Part shown: one piece after another, positions 43,727 through 55,065 of the stretch | How the letters are laid out: every line of letters starts with the position of its first letter | Position numbering within the stretch: the stretch's first letter is position 1 | From: Halictus rubicundus | Lineage: Eukaryota > Arthropoda > Insecta > Hymenoptera > Halictidae | Assembly: GCF_050948215.1 (NCBI RefSeq) | Contig: NC_135152.1 | Coordinates: forward strand, 1,212,310-1,276,309 | Direction of reading: 5' to 3' | Length of the DNA: 64,000 bases | The notes under the pieces: generated by a model | Seen by the model: only the letters and a program-made list of their open reading frames with translations | What the model was told of the DNA's origin: nothing | The model's database searches: none | Position numbers and translations under genes: made by a program

Positions 43727-46700
43727 GAGTACGCGAGCTGGTATCATCAGGTTTCTATTTCACAATTATTGAAATTATAAAAACTTTTTCATAGGAAATC
43801 ACTAAATTAACTTCTTTATTATTATAATGAAAATCGTACAAAGTTTGAATAAATTCAATCTTCTCCTTTCTGTAGGACGTTTCACTTTTATATGTTTTGT
43901 GCTTGGTAGGTTTAGTGTTATGAGACCGTAACGTAAACACAGACCGAAATTGGAACTGGCGACGCAACAAAATATTTAATGTTGCGTTCCTTGCGACCCG
44001 CGCAAAGTATTAGGTTTCCACTTTTGGCCCACCGCAGTCCGCGAGTTGCTCATCACTTTTAAATTTTGAAATAAAATTTGCCCAGGCTTGCCCGCGTGTG
44101 CCCCAGATCTGGGTTTGTCAAAACATTTTCAGATAACATTATTCTTAAATTACTTCTTAAAGTTATTTAAGAAATAATCTATTTGTAAAATAACAAAATT
44201 TTATCAATAAGTATTTCATGCGACAATTAAATTATTTTATTTTTATTTATTTATGAAATATATTATTTGTTATTTGCTAGAATGTTTATTTGTTATTTGA
44301 TTTTGATAGAAATAACTAGTTTCCTAAGTTGTAGCATCAAATGTTTGTACTTAATGATTTATAATGCGTGACTACGTCGCAGTTACTATGCTTACGACTT
44401 TTCTACAGAAGAAATAACTACGCTTCTTAGTACCGATTTAGTCCTATGTTTTTTTTTTTCGTTGATTTTGAATGATGCTATTACTTAATGAAACGTACAT
44501 AGGAAACGGTTTAGAATTGAATTCGCTATCATTCGTGAATGGTGGTACTTATTTTCGTTATCAGAAACTAACTGAAGAACTGAAGAAGAATATTGTCAAT
44601 TACTAGTTAAAACAAAATGTAATTGCGATTATTGTTGTAACTGTTGACAATTATCTGGTGTAAGTGATACCACCAAAAACGTGATTGCCGATGAAGTTTT
44701 ATATATGCTTCGGAGCCATACGTTATTGAAAATAGTACTTGTAAAATACAATACTCCCTTACCGTCATAAGTTGAGAGATTGTTTTCATTTGCGACTTTA
44801 ACTGTTGCCTCCAACATTCGATCACGAACAGACCAAATGTACGAGGAACGAGTCCTATTAAAAGCTTAAACGAGTTTCTGTCGCGATAACACAATCTAAT
44901 TAATATTTTTGATTTTCAATTTTATTTTCAACTATTTCTTTCTTTTTGAGTCATTTGTGTATTTTGATTTCGTTGGCAATCATTTTGGATGTTACTGTCA
45001 AGATAAATTTTCAATAAAAAAATTAATTTTCATTTTCAAATAATCAGTTCTTCAATTTATTATTTTTTCAATTATTTGCATAGCTTCAAATTTCTTTAAT
45101 TAACCAAATAAGGTACGTACCATCGATAGAAATACGTTATTTGTCACATACTGAAGAGCATTATTTCAAAAATTTATTTACAAATTGTTATTTGAAATTC
45201 ATTTCGCCCTGATCTGGTGTGCCCCGTCTAACTTGTTCCCTTCCGACCGCAAGATCCCTATTATAGTCAAATTTTTTCGCACCAATATGTACAGCCATAG
45301 AGTTAGTTCTGTGCAGAGTTGTGTTGAATTACAATTGAATTACTTCAAGAATTATAATTGCAAAATAATTTACTTGCATTATATTCAATTATTTCGAATT
45401 TTGAAAATCGATCGTTTCAATCAACTGAATTACAATGTAATTTGCAATTCTGGTCTCTCATGCGATTAAATTACATTGTAATTCGTTTTTACAATTTTAA
45501 TGCAATCACAAATTACAGTGTAATTATGAATTATGTATAAGAAGTATAAGAGGAGGAAAAAACGAGATTGGGAGGTAATTGAGTGGTGAAAAGAAACTAT
45601 GTAAACGTTTGAAAATGAAAAAGATTAGTATCAGTGATGAACATGGTATTGTTCATAAATTCATATTATGTAATCAAAAATAAACTTGTTTATTACTTTC
45701 GTTTCAGAAAACAAATATAAATTGTAGAAAGAAAGTAAATAGGCACCTTCTCTATCTAACTTACAATATTTATGGCAATCATTTAATACGACTCATAGGA
45801 CAAAATTGGTACAGAAAAAAGTAACACTATTTAGTAGGAAAGACCTAAAAAAACATTCTCCATGTGACATTAATCACCAATGCGGTCATATTCACGGGCA
45901 GCAATAGTCAATACATTTAAAAACTTCAAAATATCTTGATCACCATTGTTTGAATTCCTTCAAACAATTGCTGCCGTTGTCTGTTACTGTCGCTGTAATC
46001 TTTTTAGTGACATAATTGAAATTTTGGTTTATTTCGATCACGAAACCTCCGGCAAGCCAAAGTAACTGATTGCGTCTCCAAAAAATCGTTGATCCAATGA
46101 CACGTTACACTCAGAAAACTCTTCTTTATCGTGGATTATATGTCTGCCTTAGTGCAAACAAAGTCATTTTTCATGATATTTCAACTCTGGCTGGGCGGCA
46201 GTAGGGACACGGAAACAGGGACGGAATTCTCCAGTTAACCGTCGTGGTGGGGGCTTTCCAGTACCTGGTCTACGATTTGTCGACGGGAAAGAAATGAGAG
46301 CTAAGGGAGGGGCGAGGCCCAACCGCCCGACTGCCTGGATACCGGACAAACGAAAGTGGCGGTTCATTCTGCCGTTCGATGCTGTAGTAACGTGTTGGAG
46401 TGTAATGTCGCGTGGTTTTTCGTGCCTGAGGCGTAGTGTCGGAGTGTCGGAGTGAAGTGTCCAGAGTATCCTGTCGGGTTCCCCGTAGATGTGGTCGAAA
46501 GCGTCTTAATTATGGTAAGTCGTACAATTCCGATTTTTTTATCTTTACTAGTTTTCCGAGAGATTGATGTCTTCAGTGTTGCAGAGTTTTACGAATTTTT
46601 CCCGACAAAAACTGGGTTGATTGCATTTTATTGAATACCAAATCGTCCGCTTTTGCTGAATACGTAATGAAATGCGAATTATTCAGATTGATTTTGTTAC

Positions 46701-48170
46701 TGAAATTCATTGTAGTCCGTTGTCTGTTGGCCATATTAGCGAATTCATTGCATTATTTTGCACCTCTCATTTATGTACGCGTACTATACGAACGTCTACG
46801 TACAATCTTATATTATAAAAGCATTATAATATTTTTGGCACTGCGTGTGCCTACCACGCGACCACGTTCGACGAAACTTTTTACTTTTAGCGCGCATAAG
46901 ATTTCACCATTTCGTGCATTGGATTTTCGACTATTACTATTTTGGAAGTTCCATTTGTTTCATTATTAAAGTATTTAAAGTCAAATTATGAGATATCTAT
47001 CCTATTTTAAGGAATATCTTAGAATTTATGCCGAGTGAAAATTAATAATATTTTGCATGCATACTCTGTATGATTATTAGTGCTGATCGAACGCTTATGT
47101 GGAAAGTCCAGGTGTGCGAGAACCTGAAAATGTCGGGACGAAAAATTTTTTCTAGTCGTCAACGATTTAGTTGAGATTTTTCGAGCTATAGAGAGCTGTA
47201 AATTTAGTTCTCCTGATTACGAAATTACCCAATTACAGTGGCAGAAATTCAATAGTTTTGGAGATATAAGTAATTAAAGTTTCAACGTAACCGTAAAATT
47301 ACAATTCAGTTCACAACGTTATCAAGCAGCGGTTTGGCGTACTCACAGCGAGTTGAACTTGTTTGTACGCCGTAGGCACGTGTTTGAATCCCTCCGTGGT
47401 AAATTTTTTTTGTTTAATATTTCACACGTAAAAATGCATTTGGATGCTGAATAAATCTTAGATAACATTTTTACCGACTAAGTGACTAATTGAAAATGAT
47501 ACTTATTGCTTTACGCAAGAAATTCTATATAAATGACTAGTTGAAAATTATACTTATTATTTTACATTAGAAATTCTATATCTATCACTACGTAAACAAA
47601 AGTGAACAATTACTAAACAATATTAATTTTAAAATAATACATAAGGAATAATAAATAGTATTCGAAACGGTTTATGTGGCTTGCAATCACGCTTTCTGGA
47701 GTTTGTATAATATCAATCAGAATAAATAGGGAAATCAAATGCAATATTTACAGTTTTTGTTATGTACAAAAATGGTACTTATAGTAAAAGCAAGGAAATC
47801 ATAATGTGCCAAAATATTTTGCATATGGAATTAATGCGGTTTCATTGCATGAACATTTTCTTCCTCGTACTTCTGTTGTACAGCAAACTTTTGATGTACA
47901 TTTTCGAAAACTTTTCTTTCTGTAGATAATCCTGCAGCGAACCACGCGCATTGCAACATGGGATTAAAAATTGGTGCACATAGTTGAAAGTGTATGAGAG
48001 AATGTAATTTTATAGTGTCTTCCCTGCGTGCGATTTCTCTTTCTCTTTCCAGCAAATAACTACAAGTTTGAATTCTTTTTTAAAAAATTTTAATTTGTCG
48101 ATAGAAGTACACTGGTCATGGTTGAACCAATGGCGTGTACTGCGGGGGTATAACTTTGAGAGTGCGTGTA
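43727..48170. other. 4.4 kb without a recognisable gene
   Basis: AT-rich with no convincing frame. Points worth noting: a cluster of ATTACA-N-TGTAAT palindromes at about 45320-45535; a GC-richer block at 46190-46500 ending in ATG|GTAAGT at about 46512, which could be a 5' exon with its donor; and a tRNA-like sequence at 47327. The open frames at 46164-46367 (minus) and 46631-46969 (plus) have no motifs I know. Confidence 0.4.
47327..47402 (+). other. tRNA-like sequence with T-run
   Basis: Box A-like TTTGGCGTACTCACAGCG, box B-like GTGTTTGAATCCCTC and a T8 tract in tRNA-like spacing. Stems are weak. Probably a tRNA-derived SINE head or tRNA pseudogene. Confidence 0.35.
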
Positions 48171-48429
48171 CAGTGCCAGACAAAATGATAGCACATGCGT
48201 GCTATCTTGAATTTCTCGAAGATCGCTTAGAATTTTTTTATGTAACACATAATATCATAATTGTCATGACGTACAGAGACGAAACCTCTTTGTGAATAAT
48301 GTTGACCTCGCTAGCTTTCTGAGCAAGCAGAAGAAATATACAAATGCTGAGGGCGAAATGATAGCACACTTTCAAAATTTATACATATATTTCTACAAAA
48401 AAGAAAGTTACATAATAATTAACAGCAAA

Positions 48430-49297
48430 TTAATGGTGGCTGTATCCGCCTTTATTTTCTACTACTTCGAGTGTCCAATTTGGTAAGGATTTATATAGCT
48501 TTTTAATTGTATCTTGCGACAAATTATCCCATTTTACCTTAATAGCTTCTTTTAATTGTTGAATATTATCGTACTGTTTTCCATTCTTATATACAGCTCG
48601 TGAGTTCCAACAATTTTCAATAATATTCAGGTCCGGAGAGCGTGCGGGCCATGGGCACGGGCATAACTGATACATTTTCTCTTTTAAAAAATTGTTCTAC
48701 GACTAGCTCGGTGAATAGCAGGATTGTCATGTTGAAAAATAAGTTTACTTTTGGTAATTCGATGTGCATGTTCGTTAATTTGCTGCGAAATTAGATTTAT
48801 ATTTCTGAACATTCATTTTTCCTTCATGAAACTGTACGTCTGTTTTACCTTTGTATCCAATTCCGGCCCGGATCATCACACTACCCTCACCAATTTGTCT
48901 TCGTTGTTTCACAATTCTTTATTTTCTTAAGTCGCGGTGATAAAATAAAAATCCATCTGGGCCGTCCATATTGAACTTCTTTTCGTCCGTAAATAAAATA
49001 CGTCTCCATTTCTTATTCCAGTGAATAAGTTCTTTTGAAGAAGTTAATTGCTGCTCCTTATGATGTTTTGTTAATGGAGGTTTTTGCTTCATTTTCAATC
49101 TTTGAATAAACTTTCACGTCTGAAGAACACGACGAACACTTCGGACATTTGCAGCGATGCCTGCTTTTTGAGCAATTTCACATGATTGTATGTTGAGTTC
49201 GAAGCAATGCGAATAATAGCACTTTTGTCGCGTTCTGATAATGTTGGCGGTGTCCCACAACTTTTTTCCTTCCATAATTTGCAGGATCTCTTAATAG
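48430..49297 (-). pseudogene. Tc1-type transposase fragments
   Basis: From 49296 downwards: an HTH-region remnant (CGTPPTLSERDKSAIIRIAS), then a frame shift, then FTDEKKFNMDGPDGFLFYHRD with the first catalytic Asp. Next come QHDNPAIHRASRRTIF with the second Asp, a one-base loss near 48690, and WPARSPDLNIIENCW with the catalytic Glu. The DD34E order is preserved but stops and at least two frameshifts kill the gene. Confidence 0.85.
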
Positions 49298-49671
49298 TAC
49301 TTAAAATCAAGCATCTTTTCCTAGAAACTAAATTGAACATACTAGTAGTGTCGTCAGTGAGCGCTCCCATCAAACTCTCGTCAATCATCACTCCGTCATC
49401 ACTCAAGCGCACATCCATGATGGCTTGAGCGACTGACGGTTCGAAACCCATCCTAGCAAGAAGCACTAATCCAATAGCTCTATCATTTGCCGTGTTTATA
49501 GAGTACTTAAAATCCAGCATCTTTTCCCTAGAAACTAAATTGAACATACTAGTAGTGTCGTCAGTGAGCGCTCCCATCAAACTCTCGTCAATCATCACTC
49601 CGTCATCACTCAAGCGCACATCCATGATGGCTTGAGCGACTGACGGTTCGAAACCCATCCTAGCAAGAAGC
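49297..49671. other. Insertion carrying a duplicated coding-like fragment
   Basis: The direct repeat GCAGGATCTCTTAATA (about 49282 and 49672) brackets a ~375-bp segment absent from normal Tc1 elements. It contains a roughly 205-bp unit twice. On the minus strand both encode LLARMGFEPSVAQAIMDVRL and ESLMGALTDDTTSMFNLVSR without stops. The MGF...A motif looks like a UBA-type domain, so this may be captured host exon or cDNA sequence. Domain call is tentative. Confidence 0.6.
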
Positions 49672-49697
49672 TGCAGGATCTCTTAATAAATTATATA

Positions 49698-50531
49698 CAG
49701 TAAAGATTCGAGTTTTGTCACTTTTTCGGTTCTTCAGAGTGACAAATCCGGGGAACGTCGGACGTTTCTCGCCGGCGTCCCAGGTGGTGACGGCGAAGCT
49801 CGAGAACCGTCGCGGCCACAACATTGTCGCGTATATCGGTGTGAGGCTAGAAGACCACTACTAATCCAATTACAAAACTTCTTTATTTTTCATTATTTTT
49901 TTATGAAACTTTTACCAACATATTCGTGGCATTTTCCGATTAAAATGACACCAAATATGATATAATTCCGATGATATTTACCTGTATAATGAACGATGAA
50001 AGTTACTTCCCATAACAATTACATTAACGAAAAATTAGTGTAAATGTGATCCGAATTATAACGCGTTTGGTATCATTTTAATCAGAATAATGCCACGAAT
50101 ACATTGGTGAAAGTCTCATAAAAAAATAATTAATAATAAAGAAGTTACATTTTTCATTTAAAAGCCTGCGCTCACGCGAGCTTTGATCTTTTCCGAACGC
50201 TTCGACTCGTCGCGTCTCTTTCTTCCTCATACGCTGTCCTTCTCTGTGTTCGAAACTTTTAATGCTTGTTACACAAGTAAATATCATCGGAATTATATCA
50301 TATTTGGTGTCATTTTAATCGGAAAAATGCCACGAATATGTTGGTAAAAGTTTCATAAAAAAATAATGAAAAATAAAGAAGTTTTGTAATTGGATTAGTA
50401 GTGGTCTTCTAGCCTCACACCGATATACGCGACAATGTTGTGGCCGCGTCGCGCCGGTTCTCGAGTGGTGTGAGGTGTCCGGGTGACAATAGCTGGGAAC
50501 GTCGGGAGTGACAAAACTCGAATCTTCACTG
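49698..50531. mobile_element. TA-flanked MITE, 834 bp
   Basis: CAGTAAAGATTCGAGTTTTG at the left and its inverse at the right, each next to TA (49696-49697 and 50532-50533), i.e. Tc1/mariner-type. Inner arms are palindromic, including ATATCGGTGTGAGGCTAGAAG. It contains the module TTGGTGTCATTTTAATCGG...AAATAAAGAAGTTTTGTAAT that also occurs inside hAT-type elements here. Inserted into the Tc1 element. Confidence 0.85.
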
Positions 50532-50986
50532 TACTACCTTGCGACTTCTTTTAACAATGTTTAAAATTTCGGAAACAGTAACATTTTGACTTTTTAATTC
50601 AATAATCCTTGCAATTTCAGTTTGACTGAATTTCTTCCGCGGCCCATGTTGATGTTTAACTTTAAAACTTGACGCTTCCAGTTAACTGCTTGGCAACTCG
50701 CAAACTATCGAAAGATACCAGCACAAAGCACAAGTGTGCTATCATTTCGCCTTAAGCATTTGAATATTTCTTCTGCTTGCTCAAAAAGCTAGCGAGGTCA
50801 ACCTTATTTACTAACGTGTTTCGTCTCTCCAGATCGTAACATTTATGATATTATGTGCTACATTCAGAAGTACTAAGTAATTTTCACGAAACTAAAGATA
50901 GCACACGTGAGCTATCATTTTGTCCGAGGCTGTACATAGTTTTACTACTGTACATGTACATGTTTTGATTGTTGATGTTCTTTTAA

Positions 50987-51213
50987 CCCTTTCGTTACGG
51001 GTGCCGACTATAGTCGGCGGCCGCGAGACGACCTGTGTGTACGGGTGCCGACTATAATCGGTACAAAGTGTACATACAAGACAATCACAAAGTAGCGTTG
51101 GGAGACATAAGTCCGAACATCGAAATATACCGACATGCAAAGTGTACACTTCGCGGCACGGTGACCCGTTCAGTGGCGTCACTCCAGCGGAGCGGGCTGC
51201 CGTAAGGAAAGGG
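50987..51213. mobile_element. TTAA-flanked MITE, 227 bp
   Basis: TTAA|CCCTTTCGTTACGGGTGCC at the left (TTAA 50983-50986) and CCGTAAGGAAAGGG|TTAA at the right (51214-51217). CCCTTT ends with TTAA duplication are typical of piggyBac-type MITEs. Contains two copies of ACGGGTGCCGACTATA. Confidence 0.85.
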
Positions 51214-51273
51214 TTAAAGGTAGAATGGTACTGGCATCCTGTTTGGTCTATGTAAAGAATATATTATCTATTA

Positions 51274-51345
51274 AATTGCAGTACGATTGTAGCGTGCCAA
51301 GTTTTTAGCCGGACGACCGGGGTTCAAATCCTGCCTACTAACGAA
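51274..51345 (+). other. tRNA-like sequence
   Basis: GTAGCGTGCCAAG, then GGGGTTCAAATCCTGCCTA (box B) and a T-rich end. The 3' half matches the sequence at 25770-25830. Likely the same tRNA-derived repeat. Confidence 0.4.
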
Positions 51346-51709
51346 TTTTTTAAAAATTTTATTGTTTGAAATAAAAAAAATATATATATGTATATATATA
51401 AAATTAATTATGATATAATTATAAAGGACAAAATAACGATAATAAATATACAATATACCTGAATTCTATTTTTTAAAATCAATATTTTACTTCCAGTATT
51501 TTATTTTATTTCAACAAACTTTTTTTTATATGTTTTTATTTTCTGCACAATATTATATACATATATTTACACAATATTTTACAGACAAAAACAAACAAAC
51601 AACACAAAGTAAACATCAAGATGAACAAATAAAAACGAATATAAAATAAATAATAATAATAATACAATGTAATATGAATATTATTTATAATAATAATTTT
51701 GGCTTATAT

Positions 51710-51998
51710 TTATTTCCTCCTCCGTGGTTCCCTCGGCCACCCTCCTCGCCCCCCCCCTTCCGCGGCCTCCGCGACCACCTTCGCGTCCTCCTGGAAATAA
51801 AATTATAAAAATAATTTATAATTTTTTTTATATCTTTCGGTAAAAGTAAATCGTCCTGTAGGGTGGGAAAAGGAATGCGCGATAGCGAATAACCGTAGCG
51901 ATTTTCATTTTTCTGCATGCAGTCGTTATAAACAAATGACGTTCATATCCCGCGCCAACTGCGCGCATGCCGTTAAGGATATAACACAATAATACGCG
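51710..51998 (-). pseudogene. Gly/Arg-rich tail exon with conserved upstream block
   Basis: The block 51998-51876 repeats the 2391-2275 segment (GMRAVGAGYERHLFITTACR). An acceptor (TTTATTTCCAG, exon from 51790) then leads to GREGGRGGRGRGG-type sequence, with a G9 run that disturbs the frame, and AATAAA at about 51711. The same upstream block with a different tail at 2 kb shows a shared architecture. No function known. Confidence 0.35.
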
Positions 51999-52539
51999 TA
52001 AATAATGGCAGTAATTAATAAGGTACGTGGTGATTCTTCAACCACCATTCAGGCATCTATGATGTTCCTTAGTAGTAATTTCATAATACTTTCTTCCGGC
52101 ATGCCTCTCGAGTTACGGATGTTCCGTTCGGTGACCTGAAAGAGCTCGATGCTGCGGTGTGATCGCTTCTGCCGATCTGTTTGGATTTGAACTGTTGTTC
52201 CCCTGAAGGTTTCGTGAACGTGCTCCGATCCTTTATGGTTCGACCTCCCTCTATAGGTCGGTAAGATTGGGTGGTGAGGATTTTTCCCATTCAAGTTTTC
52301 TTGGTCCAACACCCGCTTTGCCCTGTCTGTATTGCGATGCTATGTCTGCCTTCGAAATGTTCTGTCTACGTGGATGTGTTTCTGGTCATGGGGGCTGAGA
52401 CTGTGCTCTGTTAGGGCTCGGTGTTCTGCTTATTTAATTTAAACAATTAATTAAAAAATGATAAGGCGAACACAAAGGAAAATTCAAAAAATTAAATTAG
52501 AGAACTTACATATATATTTTTTTTTTATTGAAACATTAT

Positions 52540-52700
52540 GTGATAATTGTGAGCTCCTCTATCCCCTCGTGTAATGCCTTGCCCGCCGCTCCATCGGCCG
52601 AAACCTCGTCTGCCCCCTCGTCCGTTTCGTCGGCCACTGCCCCCTCAGCCGCTTATAGATGTTGTTCCGCACCTCGCGCGGAGATCATTTTTTTCTGCAA
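52540..52700 (-). pseudogene. Gly/Arg-rich tail exon
   Basis: Acceptor TATATTGCAG near 52698 is followed by an open stretch, one stop, then GGSGRRNGRGGRRGFGRW and an end overlapping CAATAAA at about 52530. Same layout as the other RGG tail exons. Upstream exon not identified. Confidence 0.35.
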
Positions 52701-52839
52701 TATATAAAAAGTACATTAATGAAACTAAAAGTAAGAAATATGTCGAGCTGTGTCGAGTGCCTGCACGATGCAAGCTATTCGCTCGGAACTCGGCTCGAAT
52801 ATTCGAGCTTGCCTGCAGGTCTAGTAGGATCATGTGGAC

Positions 52840-54061
52840 TGTTACGTATGGAGACGTTCTCCACGTTTATTTCGATTAGAATTTCTAATCTCTTTTCTGA
52901 GAACGAAAAGCGTCCCAACAGGCCCCTTTTATTAACGAAAGATACTGTATGCCTTCTTTATACCAAAATCTCTAAACACTCCCTTCTGGCATCCGTTAAT
53001 CAATATTCTGATAGGAAATAGCCCGGATAACCTTCATTAACCCCTTTCAACGAAAATCTAACTGAGCCCTGCTTTTCATTAGAAGTGACAAAAAATGTGA
53101 CTGTGACCCTACGCGACATCAAATCTTAAACAGAGTACCCCTTTCATTTTCAAGGTATATAAACCCATTCTTTTTCATCCTCTTCGGTTAGTCGAGAAGC
53201 GGTTCAGTCAAGATTCAGAAACGGTTCCGTAACGTTATAGTAATCGTGCAGTCACGTCGCGTTACAGAGTCAAGTCTAGTGAGATCGGGTTAAAGTCCCT
53301 TTCGAATCAATTCATAACCTTATCGATTCCGTTAGTTCGGTATATATTCTATTTGGCATTCAACAATCGCCATCTAACCCCGCATTGCCAGTGCGTCAAC
53401 ACCGTGCAACATAGGTAAACAATTCCTCTAATTGTATATTTATTATATTCATTCGCGACACAAACAACAACACTTGTAGTAATTTCAATTCAGAATAAAT
53501 TGTCTTGTTTGTTAACTCGCGTACCCTTAATTATTGCCTAAAATCCTAATATAATAATTGAACGTTCCCACACGATACAATCTAACCGCTCGGATTGTAT
53601 CAATTAAATTATATAGAAGTTACGAGGCTTACTAATACTTAAATTCGTTTCAACGAAGATTTCTCCAACCTAGTGGCTCCTCGATTTCGCATTGAGTGCG
53701 TCCACGAAATTATACCATCCTAGGCGGATCCCCGATTTCGCATTGGGTTCTTCCGCATCCTAGCAGCTCCCTGATTTCGCATCAGGTGCGTCCGCGCTCT
53801 TATACAACCTCCTTTCGTATCGGGTTCGCCGCGTGTTCCCTAGTGACTCCTCGATTTCGCATCGGGTGCGTGCACGAAGTTTCATCCTCCTAGTAGCTCC
53901 TCGATTTCGCATCAGGTGCGTCCTCGACGTCAACTATCCTAGCGGCTCCTCGATTTCGCATCGGGTGCGTCCGCGTACCTAACTAACAATTGAAACCATA
54001 TTCCTGGGGTAAAAATCCCCTCGTCGGCCTCTCGCGCTGCTCATAGCCCTGGCTCGTAACA
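52840..54061 (+). mobile_element. Solo LTR, 1222 bp
   Basis: Starts TGTTACGTATGG and ends CTCGTAACA, giving the inverted terminus TGTTACG..CGTAACA, flanked by a 4-bp duplication GGAC (52836-52839 and 54062-54065). A TATA box (TATATAAA, 53156-53163) and a polyadenylation signal (AATAAA, 53494-53499) are in LTR order, defining plus orientation. No internal region follows, so it is the product of LTR-LTR recombination. Size and a 4-bp duplication suggest a Gypsy-type element. It is unrelated to the Gypsy LTR at 62873. Confidence 0.85.
53673..53978. repeat. Minisatellite inside the solo LTR
   Basis: About six diverged units, 45-60 bp apart, built on CTCCTCGATTTCGCAT(T/C)(G/A)(G/A)GTGCGTCC. Located in the 3' (U5-like) part of the LTR. 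Confidence 0.8.
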
Positions 54062-54169
54062 GGACAAAAACATAGCATATGTGTGATATCATTAAGTTCT
54101 CATGGATGCAGTCAGAATCCTCCAAATGTGACGAATGGTATATAAACAGTACCTCGTTGTAATACAATA

Positions 54170-54478
54170 TACAGGGTGATCATTTGAAAACTTTCCAGCC
54201 GAATATCTCGAAAAGTATGAAAGATATTAAAAACGTGTAAGACACGTGTCCAAGTATTTGTTTCCTCAGGACCAGTATTAGTTTTTTATTTGGGTGGCGT
54301 TTTCAAGGGCATTTGAAGGTCAACTTTGTTTTTTCAACTGGATATCTATATTTTTTATAATAGAATCTTATTGTGATTAAAAAGACCAGCAATTTTCGTA
54401 GGATACTTTTTTTCTGCGTTCCAGTTTCGGAGATGCCGAATACGGGATCCAGGTATTTCCAGGAGGATTTGGTTATTG
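54170..54478. repeat. TACAGGGTG-type interspersed repeat
   Basis: Begins TACAGGGTGATCATTTGAAA followed by AATATCTCGAAAAGTATG, a form common among insect dispersed repeats. Related to 6843-6950 (inverse). Ends beside the TTAA at 54482. Confidence 0.5.
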
Positions 54479-54485
54479 GTTTTAA

Positions 54486-54605
54486 GGGTGCCGGCAGGTA
54501 TTTGGCCTTGACTGTCACGCCAATCCTCGAACGGTCCTCGAACGGTCAGTAGGGAAAACTGATTGTGGAATGGTTAAAATTTTTTTGTGGAACTACGTCC
54601 CGTCA
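54486..54605. repeat. TTAA-type transposon end, GGGTGCCGGCAGG family
   Basis: TTAA (54482-54485) then GGGTGCCGGCAGGTATTTGG; more than 110 bp matches 25014-25135. The other end of this element is not seen, and the Copia fragment begins soon after. Confidence 0.65.
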
Positions 54606-54684
54606 CCGACGAGATATTTAGAAAGACTGCCAGCCTTACGGGAGAATGTGTCGCTCGAAAAATACAATGGTTTGTTCAATTTAC

Positions 54685-55063
54685 TTATCTTTTCCCTTTC
54701 ATTACTCTTAACAAACATTTAGGGCTGCTCCATGTATATATCTTCTTTAAGTCCCCTTGTATATATGCAGTCGTCACATCCATTTGATGAACCTGCATTC
54801 CTCTTACTACACTGGATGCTAACAGAGTACGTATTGCATCTAATCTGGCGACTGGTGCAAAAACTTCGTCAAAATCCACTCCTTCAAGCTGTTGATCCCC
54901 TCTCGCTACCAACCTGGCCTAATACTTGTCGATGGTTCCGTCTTGTTGTCGCTTTACCTTAAACACTCATTTACATTTTAATATATTTTTACCTGTCGGC
55001 CTATTTACCAAAGACCACGTGTTGTTTTCCTGCAGCGCGTTGAATTCAGCTGACATCGCCTCT
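54685..55063 (-). pseudogene. Copia reverse transcriptase, N-terminal part only
   Basis: Reads MSAEFNALQENNTW, a stop, VFKVKRQQDGTIDKY, a stop, then LVARGDQQLEGVDFDEVFAP and VRGMQVHQMDVTTAYIQGDL. RVT_2-type motifs up to the first catalytic Asp are present; the YVDD block is lost. Confidence 0.85.
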
Positions 55064-55065
55064 AG

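Larger units (their letters stand above)
48171..50932 (-). mobile_element. Tc1-like transposon, dead, with two nested insertions
   Basis: Ends CAGTGCCAGACAAAATGATAG and CTATCATTTTGTCCGAGGCTG, each next to TA (48169-48170 and 50933-50934). Inverted repeats of about 200 bp contain a second inner copy of the AAATGATAGCACA motif on each side, i.e. the IR/DR arrangement of Tc1-type elements. The minus-strand transposase is broken. Insertions at 49297-49671 and 49698-50531 have inflated the element from an estimated 1.55 kb. Confidence 0.85.

Noticed and set aside
45185..45540. 94- and 60-codon ORFs
   Set aside because: AT-rich frames overlapping the palindrome cluster; no protein features.
49095..49658. 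187-codon ORF as a complete gene
   Set aside because: It is a chimera of the duplicated insert and the Tc1 transposase N-terminus, read through by chance.
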